A DNA stretch of 17,035 bases from Bifidobacteriaceae bacterium (GTDB lineage: Bacteria; Actinomycetota; Actinomycetes; Actinomycetales; WQXJ01): positions 1-17,035 of the forward strand of contig JAITJY010000107.1 of the NCBI GenBank assembly GCA_031278675.1, in the 5' to 3' direction. A program made the translations under genes and the position numbers. This document shows, piece after piece, positions 1-6,839 of this stretch. Each line of letters starts with the position of its first letter. Position 1 is the stretch's first letter. A model generated the notes under the pieces. The model did not search any database and was not told the DNA's origin. It saw nothing but the letters and a program-made list of their open reading frames with translations.

Positions 1-775
1 CCGGCGCGGGCCGGACACGCCCCGCGCGCCCCTGCCTCGCGCCCGCCACCCGGCTCGCCGCAGGCGCGCGATGCACCAGCGTCGCCGCCAACACCAACAA
101 GCCCGCCAGCGCCAGCAGACCGCCCAAGGCAACACCCGGCCACAAGAACGGGGTCGAAACCTGTTGCGGCCACGTCAACGTGACGGTAGTGCCCTCTAAA
201 ACTGGGGAGACGGCATCGTCGGTGGGGTTCGACTCCCCTTCACCACTGGAATCACCCTCCGGGGCAGCCTCCGCGCCCTCGACTGGCTCCTCGGCCGCGG
301 GATCAGCGGCTACCTCAGGCAACACCGGAGCCACCACCAACGACCAACGCCCTTCGGGCCGCCTGTCCCACTGGAGGGTGCCCTCCTTCGCGAACTGCCG
401 CGAGACCACCCAAAGATCGGAATCGGCGGCATCAGCGATCGGCTGGTCCGACCCCTCCTCCGACACCTTAAAAGCGTGTTTCGAAGTGAAGCCGGTGATC
501 GTCTCGACGGGCGAATCACCCACCCAAGCGGCCACATCCGTCTCCCGGCCAATAGCCACCACAACCGGCACCACCGGGTCCACCGTGACCGTCACAAAGT
601 CCGCCTGAGCCTCCAACACACCAGGCGCAGTAATCACGGCCTGCGTCCCTGCGGCGGCCTTGAACTGGGCAGTCACATGATCGGCGGGGCGCCACACGGT
701 AGCGGAACACACCGCCAAAACCACCGTCACCACACCGATGATGACGGCGCCACCCGCCAGCCAACGTCTTAACAC
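1..775 (-). CDS. Two-TM envelope protein of unknown function, 3' end outside window
   Basis: The frame is open for 258 codons from GTG at 775 and runs off the left edge. An in-frame TAG lies just upstream of this GTG, so 775 is the furthest possible start. AAGGGA sits 9 nt before it. Residues 8-25 form a hydrophobic segment (membrane anchor or uncleaved signal). Residues 30-150 look like a globular extracytoplasmic part rich in beta-type alternation (VTVTVDPVVPVVVAIG at 61-76). Residues 155-195 are an acidic Pro/Ala/Glu/Ser linker, residues 209-234 are a second TM, and a basic Arg/Ala tail follows, probably cytoplasmic. I do not recognise a named domain. The gene is divergent from the DivIVA-like gene, with 238 bp between the two starts. 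That such proteins occur elsewhere in actinobacteria as conserved hypotheticals is an impression, not checked. The frame is well supported; the function is unknown. Confidence 0.8.
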   Translation of the reverse strand, partial: MLRRWLAGGAVIIGVVTVVLAVCSATVWRPADHVTAQFKAAAGTQAVITAPGVLEAQADFVTVTVDPVVPVVVAIGRETDVAAWVGDSPVETITGFTSKHAFKVSEEGSDQPIADAADSDLWVVSRQFAKEGTLQWDRRPEGRWSLVVAPVLPEVAADPAAEEPVEGAEAAPEGDSSGEGESNPTDDAVSPVLEGTTVTLTWPQQVSTPFLWPGVALGGLLALAGLLVLAATLVHRAPAASRVAGARQGRAGRVRPAP

Positions 776-817
776 TCGCTAGATTCCCTTGGTCGCGAAC
801 ACAATCGATTCGCCTAC

Positions 818-847
818 ACCCTAACGGCTCAAGGGCCGCTAGCCCAA
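818..847 (-). promoter_or_regulatory. Candidate promoter for the two-TM protein gene
   Basis: On the minus strand, TTGGGC (847-842) is followed by an 18-nt spacer and TAGGGT (823-818), a TANNNT-type -10 box. Transcription would begin near 811, giving a leader of about 36 nt that contains the AAGGGA ribosome site. This is inferred from pattern only. Confidence 0.4.
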
Positions 848-897
848 CGAGGCCTAGGTGCAGTCCAAGCCCACCCGAAACACCCGCTACCCGTTTC

Positions 898-931
898 GCT
901 TGAGTGTTTTCACGAAAAAAGGTTCTCAAGC
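898..931. repeat. 7-bp perfect inverted repeat in the divergent intergenic region
   Basis: GCTTGAG (898-904) and its exact complement CTCAAGC (925-931) are separated by 20 nt that include an A-run (cacgaaaaaagg). The right arm overlaps the candidate -35 of the downstream coiled-coil gene, so it could be an operator. It could also be chance or a weak hairpin. Confidence 0.35.
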
Positions 932-952
932 GCCCGTTCGACCCACTAGGCT
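923..952 (+). promoter_or_regulatory. Candidate promoter for the DivIVA-like gene
   Basis: TTCTCA (923-928) lies 18 nt before TAGGCT (947-952). Initiation near 959 would give a 5' leader of about 55 nt ending in a strong Shine-Dalgarno site. The -35 is only a partial match; the call rests mainly on the -10 box and its position. Confidence 0.35.
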
Positions 953-1002
953 TAAGGCGCTGCGTGTTTTCCTGCCCTGCGCTCCCCGGGCGCCATATCC
1001 AT

Positions 1003-1007
1003 GGAGG
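1003..1007 (+). promoter_or_regulatory. Ribosome binding site fixing the GTG start at 1014
   Basis: GGAGG followed by a 6-nt spacer (ttttca) and GTG at 1014. This is the best Shine-Dalgarno site in the window. It places the start exactly before the conserved DivIVA N-terminus rather than at the longer in-frame GTG at 858. Confidence 0.8.
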
Positions 1008-1013
1008 TTTTCA

Positions 1014-2948
1014 GTGTCTGACTTCGGGTTTCCTAGCGCCGTGCGCGGATATGACCGTCAATCGGTTGATCGGCAACTTGAGATTCTTGAACAGAATTTG
1101 AACCAGGCCCAAGGCCAGGTTGCACAACTCGATTCAAAAGTCGCCGCGCTCGAAGCCGAACTAAATGAGGCGCACCGCCAACTACGCGAAGCCGAACGCC
1201 CCAGTTACTCCGGCCTGGGCGCGCGCATAGAACAACTGATGCGATCCGCAGAGGAACAGTCCATGGACGTCCTCAACCAGGCGCGGTCGCAGTCATCTGC
1301 GCTGCTCGCCCGAACCAAGCTGGAGACCGATCAACTGAAGGCGCAAGCGGAGAACGAGGTCGCAGAGATGCTGGCCACGGCGCGTCGCGAAGCTGAAGAA
1401 GTCCAGGCCGCAGCTGGGGCCGAAGCGGAGTCAGAGCTGACGAACGCTTCACGCCGGGCTGAAGAAATGGTCGGTTCGGCTGAACGCGAAGCAGTCCGCG
1501 TGATGGGATCAATCGCTTCGGAGGAAGCTGAGCGCCGCGCCGCCCTAGAACGCGAGATTGCGGCGCTGACCGCCTCAGTGGAGCGCGAAACCACCGAGTT
1601 GCGGGTCAACGCGGAGCGCGAGGCCGCCGAACTGCGCTCCGCCGTCGCCGTCGAGGTCGCCTCCCAGCGCGAAGATGCGGAACGCTATGCCACACAGTTG
1701 CGTTCCGCCGCTGACCAAGAAACGGCCGCGTTGCGGCTCGCCACCGACCAAGAGACCTCCCAACTACGCGCCGACTCCGAAGATTACGCCGCGCAGACCC
1801 GGGCAGCGGTCCAACGGGAAGCTCAAGAGTTGCGTTCGTCCGCCGAAAACGAGGCCTCCGAGCGCCGTTCGGCCGCCGACCAGTATTCGCAGCAGGTTCG
1901 CTCCAACGCCGACCAGTACTCCCAGCAGCTCAGGTCCGATGCCGAGCAGTACGCCCTGCAGATCCGTTCCGAAGCGGAGCACTACGCCCAGCAGACCAGG
2001 GCAGATGCCGAGCAGTTTGAGCAAGCCACCCGTTCCGCCGCCGAAATGGCAGCCCACGAACTGCGCAATTCGGCGGAACGCGAAGCCACCGACCTGCTCT
2101 CTTCGACCAACCGGGAAGCGATCGAACTCAAGGAATCCGCCGATCGTTACGCCACCCAAACCCGCGCCGGCGCCGAACAGGCCGCCGCCGAACTGTATGA
2201 AGAGGCGCGTTCGCGGGCCGAAGAGTTGACCACACGGTCAGAACGCGAAGCGTCCACGCTCCTCGCCGAAGCCAAGAAACAAGCCGCCGCCCTGACGGAG
2301 CGCGCCGAGGAATGGAAAGCCGAGTCGGAGATCGAGATTGCCCAGCGGATCGAAGCGGCGGAAGCCGCTAACGCCGAGCGCTTCGAGTCCTCCAAGGCCA
2401 AAGCCGACCGCCTCATCGCGGAAGCCAACGCCCGCGCCGAAGAAGCCGAGGAACGGGTGGCACAGGCGCTAGCCCGGGCCGAGAAGCTACGGCACGATGC
2501 CGACCAGCAAGCTTCCGAGTTGCTCGCGAACGCCCGGCGCAACGCAGACCGGGTACTCCAAGACGCCCGGAGCTTCGCTGAGCGCACCCTCAGTGAGGCC
2601 GTCGAGGAAGCCGAACGGGAACGCATCTCCGTCCAGCGCCAGGTCGATGACCTGAACCGGCAGCGCGAATCCATCACCGGTTATCTGGAGGAACTGCGCG
2701 GTCTGCTCGGTGCCACCCCATTACCGAATATCGATTCCGTCTTGGAACCGGCCGAGCCGGCTCCGGCCCTACCCGCTGCCACCTGGTATGACGCGGGCAC
2801 ACCGGAGGCGCAAGCCTATGACCCAAGACCGTATGACGTGGGCGGCTACGAAGCCCCACCAGAAGCTGGTGCCTCCGTAGCTGAACAGGTCGATTTGTTC
2901 GCTGAGGTCGAGCTGGAAGAATCTGGCGACCAAGACCTAACCGCTTGA
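1014..2948 (+). CDS. DivIVA-domain long hendecad coiled-coil protein (Scy/FilP-like scaffold)
   Basis: The 644-aa product is probably a cytoplasmic polar or cytoskeletal scaffold. Residues 1-60 match the DivIVA/Wag31 N-terminal domain: FPSAVRGYDRQSVD at 6-19, then a short heptad coil. After a PSYSGLG break, residues 69-486 can be read as 38 uninterrupted 11-residue units, typically (E/D)-R/Q-x-A-x-x-L-R-x-x-A, for example DQYSQQLRSDA at 300-310. One unit of 10 residues (487-496) shifts the phase, and four more units follow. Residues 545-566 carry a D-x-L-x-x-Q-R...Y-L-x-x-L-R-x-L-L motif. The tail from 567 is Pro/Glu-rich and disordered, with several Tyr. Hendecads form straight or slightly right-handed coils, as reported for Streptomyces Scy and FilP. 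DivIVA domains bind curved membrane and recruit partners. The start is set by GGAGG at 1003. The next gene begins 10 nt after the stop, so the two are likely co-transcribed. Family assignment is firm; the exact role is inferred. Confidence 0.85.
   Translation: MSDFGFPSAVRGYDRQSVDRQLEILEQNLNQAQGQVAQLDSKVAALEAELNEAHRQLREAERPSYSGLGARIEQLMRSAEEQSMDVLNQARSQSSALLARTKLETDQLKAQAENEVAEMLATARREAEEVQAAAGAEAESELTNASRRAEEMVGSAEREAVRVMGSIASEEAERRAALEREIAALTASVERETTELRVNAEREAAELRSAVAVEVASQREDAERYATQLRSAADQETAALRLATDQETSQLRADSEDYAAQTRAAVQREAQELRSSAENEASERRSAADQYSQQVRSNADQYSQQLRSDAEQYALQIRSEAEHYAQQTRADAEQFEQATRSAAEMAAHELRNSAEREATDLLSSTNREAIELKESADRYATQTRAGAEQAAAELYEEARSRAEELTTRSEREASTLLAEAKKQAAALTERAEEWKAESEIEIAQRIEAAEAANAERFESSKAKADRLIAEANARAEEAEERVAQALARAEKLRHDADQQASELLANARRNADRVLQDARSFAERTLSEAVEEAERERISVQRQVDDLNRQRESITGYLEELRGLLGATPLPNIDSVLEPAEPAPALPAATWYDAGTPEAQAYDPRPYDVGGYEAPPEAGASVAEQVDLFAEVELEESGDQDLTA
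1218..2471 (+). repeat. Coding array of 38 degenerate 33-bp (11-codon) units
   Basis: This stretch encodes residues 69-486 of the DivIVA-like protein, all in one 11-residue phase with no insertion or deletion. Central units around 289-343 are most alike (DQYSQQVRSNA, DQYSQQLRSDA, EQYALQIRSEA), suggesting local duplication. Nucleotide identity has decayed, so this is mainly a protein-level repeat. Confidence 0.8.
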
Positions 2949-2958
2949 GTCTTGTCCG

Positions 2959-4647
2959 ATGCCCGGCGAGGATCCACGCGCTGCTAATCTTGAGGCCGCG
3001 CTCGCGCAAACACGCGAACACGCCTCGCAGCTACTGGCGCGCGGCCAAGCCTTGGCCAACGAACTGGACCAGGTCCGGTCAGTTCTAGCGGAACAGGCTT
3101 GGCGTCACCCCGGCCGGCGGCAAGGCCAGATCGAGGAGTTCGCCGGCATGCTGGAGGCGGAGGTCGCCTTAGGGCTTACCGCCATCAAAGAACACGCTGC
3201 CGAGTTGGGCCAGACCACCAGTGCCACGGTGGACCGCGAACGTGAAGCGGCCGTACATTCACACGAGACGCTGTTGGGCTTTGCCCGCACCGAAATCGAA
3301 GAACTGCGGGTGGCGGCCGGCCAGGCCGCTCAGGCCACCCGCGAACAAGGCGTGCAGCGAGCCCGCGACGTTGTGGCGGAGGCGGAACGCCGCGCCGCCG
3401 AATTGCGTGATTCTGCGAACAAGGCGGCCCTTGAGCGGCGCCAACTAGTGGTCCGGGAATCGACTGCGCTCTTGGACAGCGCAGAACGCGAAATGGAGAC
3501 CACGCGGGCCGTGGCGGAACGCGAAGCCACCACCCTGGTAGACACCGCTCGCCGGGAAACCGACCAACTGCGGGCCCAAACCAGAGCCTTCACCGAACAA
3601 TTGGTGGCTGAAGCCGCCGCCGATTCGGCGGCCCGCCAGGGCCGGGTCCAGGCCGAAATGGATGAACTAAAAGCGACTGCGCGCGTCGAAACCGACCACG
3701 TGCGCGCTGGCGCGGATGCGGATGCGGAACAGACCCTATCCGAAACCCGGGCACTGATAGACCGCATGTTCACCGACGCGGAACGCTATGCGATGGCCGC
3801 CCGCGGCCGGGCCGCAGGCCAAGCGGGCCAGACCCGGGCCAAAGCTCAAGCCGACTCCCGAGTGCTGCGGGCGGACGCCGAAGCTTATTCGCGGGCCCTG
3901 CGGGAAGAGGCTGACGCGGAGGCGTCGGCTCGCCGCTCTGCGGCGATGGCTGATGCTTCCGCCACCCGCCAAGAGGCTGAACAAGAAACCGCCAGTTTGA
4001 CCACCCATGCGCGCATTGAGGCTGGTCAGATCAGGACCGCTGCCCACCAGGAGTCCACTGCGACCAAGGTCGCCGCTGATCAGTACGCCAAAGAGATCGT
4101 GGAGCGGACCCGCAGCGAAGCGGAAAGCCTGATGCAAGAAGCCCGCGAGGTTGCCTCAAACCTGTTGGGCGACGCCCGCAGCGTAGCTGACCGGGTGGTG
4201 GCTCACGCCCGGGACACCACCGAACGCACCGAACGGGCCATTGCGAGCCGGACTCAGACCAGCCTGGAGCGGATGAACGAAGACCGGGAGCGCTCCATCA
4301 GGGAAGCCGAACGCATTTTGGCAGGCCCGACCGAGCAGCGGGCCGCTGCCACCCAGCGGCTCCTCGAAGCCCAAGAACAAGCCGCCCAGATCATGGGGCA
4401 CGCCGACGAGTACGTCGAGGTGCTGACGGCCGGCGCCAAGGAGGAAGCGGACGCTATTCTGGCTCAAGCCAACGAAGAGGCCCGCCAGACCATGGACCAG
4501 GCGATTGCGCAAGCCACCGAGCACCGCCGCGTCGCCCAACTCACGATCGACAAGCTCCAGGTTCAGCGTCAAGCACTGGACAGCTACCTGGCCCGCCTGC
4601 GCCGCCTGGTGACCCGCAATCTGGGCACCAGCGAGACGCCCAGTTGA
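2959..4647 (+). CDS. Hendecad coiled-coil protein, partner/paralogue of the upstream gene
   Basis: The 562-aa product lies almost wholly in one long coiled coil. It lacks the DivIVA signature; instead residues 1-54 form a short helical head (QLLARGQALANELDQV, then WRHPGRRQG as a break). From residue 55 to 450 an 11-residue phase holds without slips (36 units, clearest 99-450), for example RRETDQLRAQT 198-208 and RSEAESLMQEA 385-395. GPTEQ at 456-460 breaks the phase. A further coil ends in D-K-L-x-x-Q-R...Y-L-x-x-L-R-x-L at 531-550, matching the C-terminal motif of the upstream protein at 545-564. The start ATG lies 10 nt after the previous stop, with no clear Shine-Dalgarno, so translational coupling is likely. 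A FilP-like intermediate-filament-type protein that co-assembles with the DivIVA-headed partner is the best guess. It could also be a generic coiled-coil tether. Confidence 0.8.
   Translation: MPGEDPRAANLEAALAQTREHASQLLARGQALANELDQVRSVLAEQAWRHPGRRQGQIEEFAGMLEAEVALGLTAIKEHAAELGQTTSATVDREREAAVHSHETLLGFARTEIEELRVAAGQAAQATREQGVQRARDVVAEAERRAAELRDSANKAALERRQLVVRESTALLDSAEREMETTRAVAEREATTLVDTARRETDQLRAQTRAFTEQLVAEAAADSAARQGRVQAEMDELKATARVETDHVRAGADADAEQTLSETRALIDRMFTDAERYAMAARGRAAGQAGQTRAKAQADSRVLRADAEAYSRALREEADAEASARRSAAMADASATRQEAEQETASLTTHARIEAGQIRTAAHQESTATKVAADQYAKEIVERTRSEAESLMQEAREVASNLLGDARSVADRVVAHARDTTERTERAIASRTQTSLERMNEDRERSIREAERILAGPTEQRAAATQRLLEAQEQAAQIMGHADEYVEVLTAGAKEEADAILAQANEEARQTMDQAIAQATEHRRVAQLTIDKLQVQRQALDSYLARLRRLVTRNLGTSETPS
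3121..4308 (+). repeat. Coding array of about 36 degenerate 11-codon units
   Basis: This encodes residues 55-450 of the second coiled-coil protein in a constant hendecad phase. The units are more diverged than in the first gene, with fewer Tyr/Gln and more Thr/Ala. Confidence 0.7.
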
Positions 4648-4710
4648 GCCTGCTGCGCCCGCCCAGGGGCGTCCAGCGGGCCTAGTTGGCGAGCAGCGCA
4701 CAGTCTAGAA

Positions 4711-4800
4711 CCGGCTCGCACACCGCCGGCCCACACACCACCGGCTCGCACACCGCCGGCCCACGCACCGCCGGCTCGCACACCGCCGGCCCACGCGCCG
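4711..4800. repeat. Three tandem 30-bp repeats between convergent genes
   Basis: Three units of exactly 30 bp (4711-4740, 4741-4770, 4771-4800) share an identical first 24 bp (ccggctcgcacaccgccgg, then cccac) and differ only in two of the last six bases. Each unit can fold CCGGC-9 nt-GCCGG. With no spacers the array is a minisatellite, not CRISPR. It fills the gap between the plus-strand coiled-coil gene and the minus-strand hydrolase gene, so it may act as a bidirectional terminator. Confidence 0.9.
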
Positions 4801-4826
4801 GCCGGGCCTAACCGCTACGCCGGCGC
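4795..4826. terminator. Candidate bidirectional terminator hairpin
   Basis: GCGCCGGC (4795-4802) pairs perfectly with GCCGGCGC (4819-4826) across a 16-nt loop that holds the stop codon of the minus-strand hydrolase (4817-4815). There is no U-tract. GC-rich hairpins without U-tracts are common candidates in high-GC actinobacteria but are weak evidence alone. Confidence 0.4.
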
Positions 4827-5744
4827 ACGGCCCCGCGCCAGGTCTAAACGCAAGACACGCCGGTAGAACTGCCGGATGGTGGGCGACACCGAGTTGGGCA
4901 CCTCCAAGGGGCAGAGGTGTCCCACGCCGGACAACACGTCGAAGTACGTGCCGGGGCCAATTGCGTCGGCCATCGCTTCGGCATCGGCCAACGAGACGAA
5001 CGGGTCCGCTTCACCCGCCAACACTGCGGCCGGGACACCAAACGAGCGAAGCGCCCCAAGCGTCTCCTCGCGGGACGCCATCGCCTCCTGGGCCCAGGCC
5101 ACCCCCGCCGGCGTCGCCTCGCCGATCCACCGCTCCAACCGGCCCACCAGGTCTGGCTGGTTGGCCTGCGACTGGGCGGAAACTAGCTGGGACGCCATCG
5201 GACGCAGGGCGCCGACCGAACCTTCGGCCAAGACGCGCCGCGCCACCTCCAGACGGCCCGCGCGCGCGGCAGGGGTATCCGCCGTCGCCTTCGTGTTCAT
5301 CAAAACCAGGCCAGCGAACAATTCGGGATGGGCGCGCAGCAGGGCCAACGCCACGTACCCACCCATCGAAATGCCGCCGATCACGGCTTGACGCACCCCC
5401 AGTTCACGCAGCACGCTGGCCGCCGCGCCCGCCGCCGCTTCGATTGTGACCGGTTCGATCGTGGGGCTGAACCCCGCTCCGGGCAGGTCAATCTCCAAGA
5501 TGGGCAGGTCCGGCATCTCGGCGACCAGCGGCGCCCACATCGCGGATGACAACGGATAGGCGTGGAACAGCACCAGCGGGATGGAGCCCGCAGGCACAAG
5601 TGGGCCGACCGTCGCCTCAGCGGCGCGCTCTGACGCGCTCAGCCGCGCCGTTTCATCATCCTGCGTCCACGGGCCGGGGGCTGGTTGGTCCACCGGCACG
5701 CTCCCCCGCAGGGCTCCAGCGCTGTGTACAGCTAAGAGGGTCAT
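4815..5744 (-). CDS. Alpha/beta hydrolase fold protein
   Basis: The 309-aa product is a soluble alpha/beta hydrolase of the epoxide hydrolase/esterase-like group. The oxyanion-hole segment is HAYPLSSAMW at 61-70. The nucleophile elbow is G-G-I-S-M-G with Ser126. The acid is Asp247 (GEADPFV) and the base His276 (GVGHLCPLE). A cap-like insert spans about 155-225. Residues 12-50 before the first core strand are an unusual Pro/Ala/Glu-rich insertion. I chose ATG 5744 because AAGGA lies 6 nt upstream; an in-frame start at 5762 would lie upstream of this site, inside the preceding gene. The stop of the upstream hydrolase and this ATG are one base apart (TGA-c-ATG), so the two enzymes are translationally coupled and probably work on related substrates. 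The substrate cannot be told. Lactonase, esterase or lipase-like activity are all possible. Confidence 0.85.
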   Translation of the reverse strand: MTLLAVHSAGALRGSVPVDQPAPGPWTQDDETARLSASERAAEATVGPLVPAGSIPLVLFHAYPLSSAMWAPLVAEMPDLPILEIDLPGAGFSPTIEPVTIEAAAGAAASVLRELGVRQAVIGGISMGGYVALALLRAHPELFAGLVLMNTKATADTPAARAGRLEVARRVLAEGSVGALRPMASQLVSAQSQANQPDLVGRLERWIGEATPAGVAWAQEAMASREETLGALRSFGVPAAVLAGEADPFVSLADAEAMADAIGPGTYFDVLSGVGHLCPLEVPNSVSPTIRQFYRRVLRLDLARGRAPA

Positions 5745-5745
5745 G

Positions 5746-6558
5746 TCAAGTCCTTGTCTCATGGTCGATGCCGTGCCCGCCAGTTTTCGGCTCCGGCGGC
5801 GGCGGATTGCGGTACGTTTCGCTCGGCCCGTCCCACTGCGTCTTCAACGGCCCAAACCCGGGGCGAACAGCCTCCACCACCGCGTCGAGCACAAACCGGA
5901 CCGCGCTCTGCCCGATCCACAGGTGGCCAGCGTCCCGGCCTTCGATTATGCGGGCCGCCGGTGCCAGCGCGAAGCGCCGGCGCGCTGCGGCGGGCGGCAG
6001 GAACTGATCACGTTCCGGGACCAGAGCGACAACCGGGCGGCGGGTCGCCGCCCACTGGATGAGGTGTTCCGGTCCGGCCAGACCAAGCGGCGGCGAGATC
6101 GCGATCAAACCCGCCACATCGAGTCGCTGGCCGTGCATCAGGGCGACCTCGGAGCCGAACGACCATCCGGCCAGCCACGGAGTGGGCCAGCCTTGGTCCG
6201 CCACCCAGCGGACCACTGCGGCCAGGTCAAGTCCCTCACCAGCGCCGCCGTCGAATTTACCGTTTGAGCAGCCCAGCGCCGAGCACGTGCCGCGCGTGTT
6301 GAAGCGCACCACCGCGAGGCCCGCCAGGGCCGGCAAGCGCCACGCCGCCTTGCGCAGCAAATGCGAATCCATCGAGCCGCCCTGGGTCGGCAGCGGATGG
6401 ATCGCCACCAGCGTGCCCGCCGGTTCCCCCCCGACCGGCGATGCCGCTTCCCCCACCAACCGCACACCGTCCGCCGCGTGGACCGTAAAGCGCCGCCGCA
6501 CGGCCGGCAGAATGGTCTGCGCCCCGATCGCAGTGCTAGCCGTCACGGCTTCCACCAT
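5746..6558 (-). CDS. Alpha/beta hydrolase (dienelactone-hydrolase-like / COG2945 type)
   Basis: The 270-aa protein shows A-I-H-P-L-P-T-Q-G-G-S-M-D at 52-64, the oxyanion region of COG2945/dienelactone-hydrolase-like enzymes. The nucleophile motif is G-W-S-F-G-S with Ser133. Likely acid and base are Asp184 (PERDQFLPP) and His212 (GHLW). R-F-N-T-R-G-T at 85-91 follows strand 4. The last 35 residues are Pro-rich and probably disordered. The start is uncertain: ATG 6558 has no good Shine-Dalgarno. TATGGT (6559-6554) lies 7 nt before an in-frame GTG at 6546, so a leaderless GTG start giving 266 aa is a real alternative. The gene follows the GC-rich array and is coupled to the next hydrolase. The substrate is unknown; proximity to glycan genes might suggest deacylation, but this is speculation. 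Confidence 0.8.
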   Translation of the reverse strand: MVEAVTASTAIGAQTILPAVRRRFTVHAADGVRLVGEAASPVGGEPAGTLVAIHPLPTQGGSMDSHLLRKAAWRLPALAGLAVVRFNTRGTCSALGCSNGKFDGGAGEGLDLAAVVRWVADQGWPTPWLAGWSFGSEVALMHGQRLDVAGLIAISPPLGLAGPEHLIQWAATRRPVVALVPERDQFLPPAAARRRFALAPAARIIEGRDAGHLWIGQSAVRFVLDAVVEAVRPGFGPLKTQWDGPSETYRNPPPPEPKTGGHGIDHETRT

Positions 6559-6590
6559 AAATCACTTTGCCGCGAATTCGCGCCAACTGC

Positions 6591-6839
6591 CCGGCCGGGG
6601 CCGGGCGGGGCGGAGCGGGGCCGGGCGGGGCGGAGCGGGGCGGGGCCGGGCATCAGCCGGGCGGGGCATCAGCCAGGCGTCAGCCGGGCGGGGCGGGGCC
6701 GGGCCGGGCCGGGCATCAGCCGGGCGGGGCATCAGCCGGGCGGGGCCAGGCGTCAGCCGGGCGGGGCGGGGCATCAGCCGGGCGGGGCCAGGCATCAGCC
6801 GCGCGGGGCCGGGCCGGGCGGGGCATCAGCCGCGGCCGG
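6591..6839. repeat. GC-rich minisatellite built on GGGGC-type pentamers and ATCAGCC blocks
   Basis: The left part (about 6593-6650) is pentamers of the type GC(C/G)G(G/A). From 6652 nine (A/G)TCAGCC blocks begin at 6652, 6668, 6679, 6715, 6731, 6752, 6773, 6794 and 6825. Their spacings (16, 11, 36, 16, 21, 21, 21, 31) all equal 11 plus a multiple of 5, so unit length grows by whole pentamers. The plus strand is rich in closely spaced runs of three or four G, with quadruplex potential. The last block supplies the TGA stop (6828-6826) of the glycosyltransferase gene. No credible gene lies inside it, although open frames exist on both strands because stops are rare. Confidence 0.9.

Noticed and set aside
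858..1013. In-frame upstream extension of the DivIVA-like gene to GTG 858
   Set aside because: The extra residues are Pro/Arg-rich and unlike DivIVA, the stretch contains the promoter and inverted repeat, and GGAGG points to GTG 1014.
1001..1021. Six-codon upstream ORF (ATG 1001 to TGA 1021) overlapping the GTG start
   Set aside because: It contains the Shine-Dalgarno site itself and has no start signal of its own; chance is the simpler explanation.
4711..4800. CRISPR-like repeat of 30 bp
   Set aside because: The units are contiguous with no spacers and only three copies, so it is a tandem minisatellite.
4876..5391. Plus-strand open frame antisense to the alpha/beta hydrolase
   Set aside because: The minus-strand frame carries a complete catalytic triad and family motifs; the antisense frame shows no recognisable domain.
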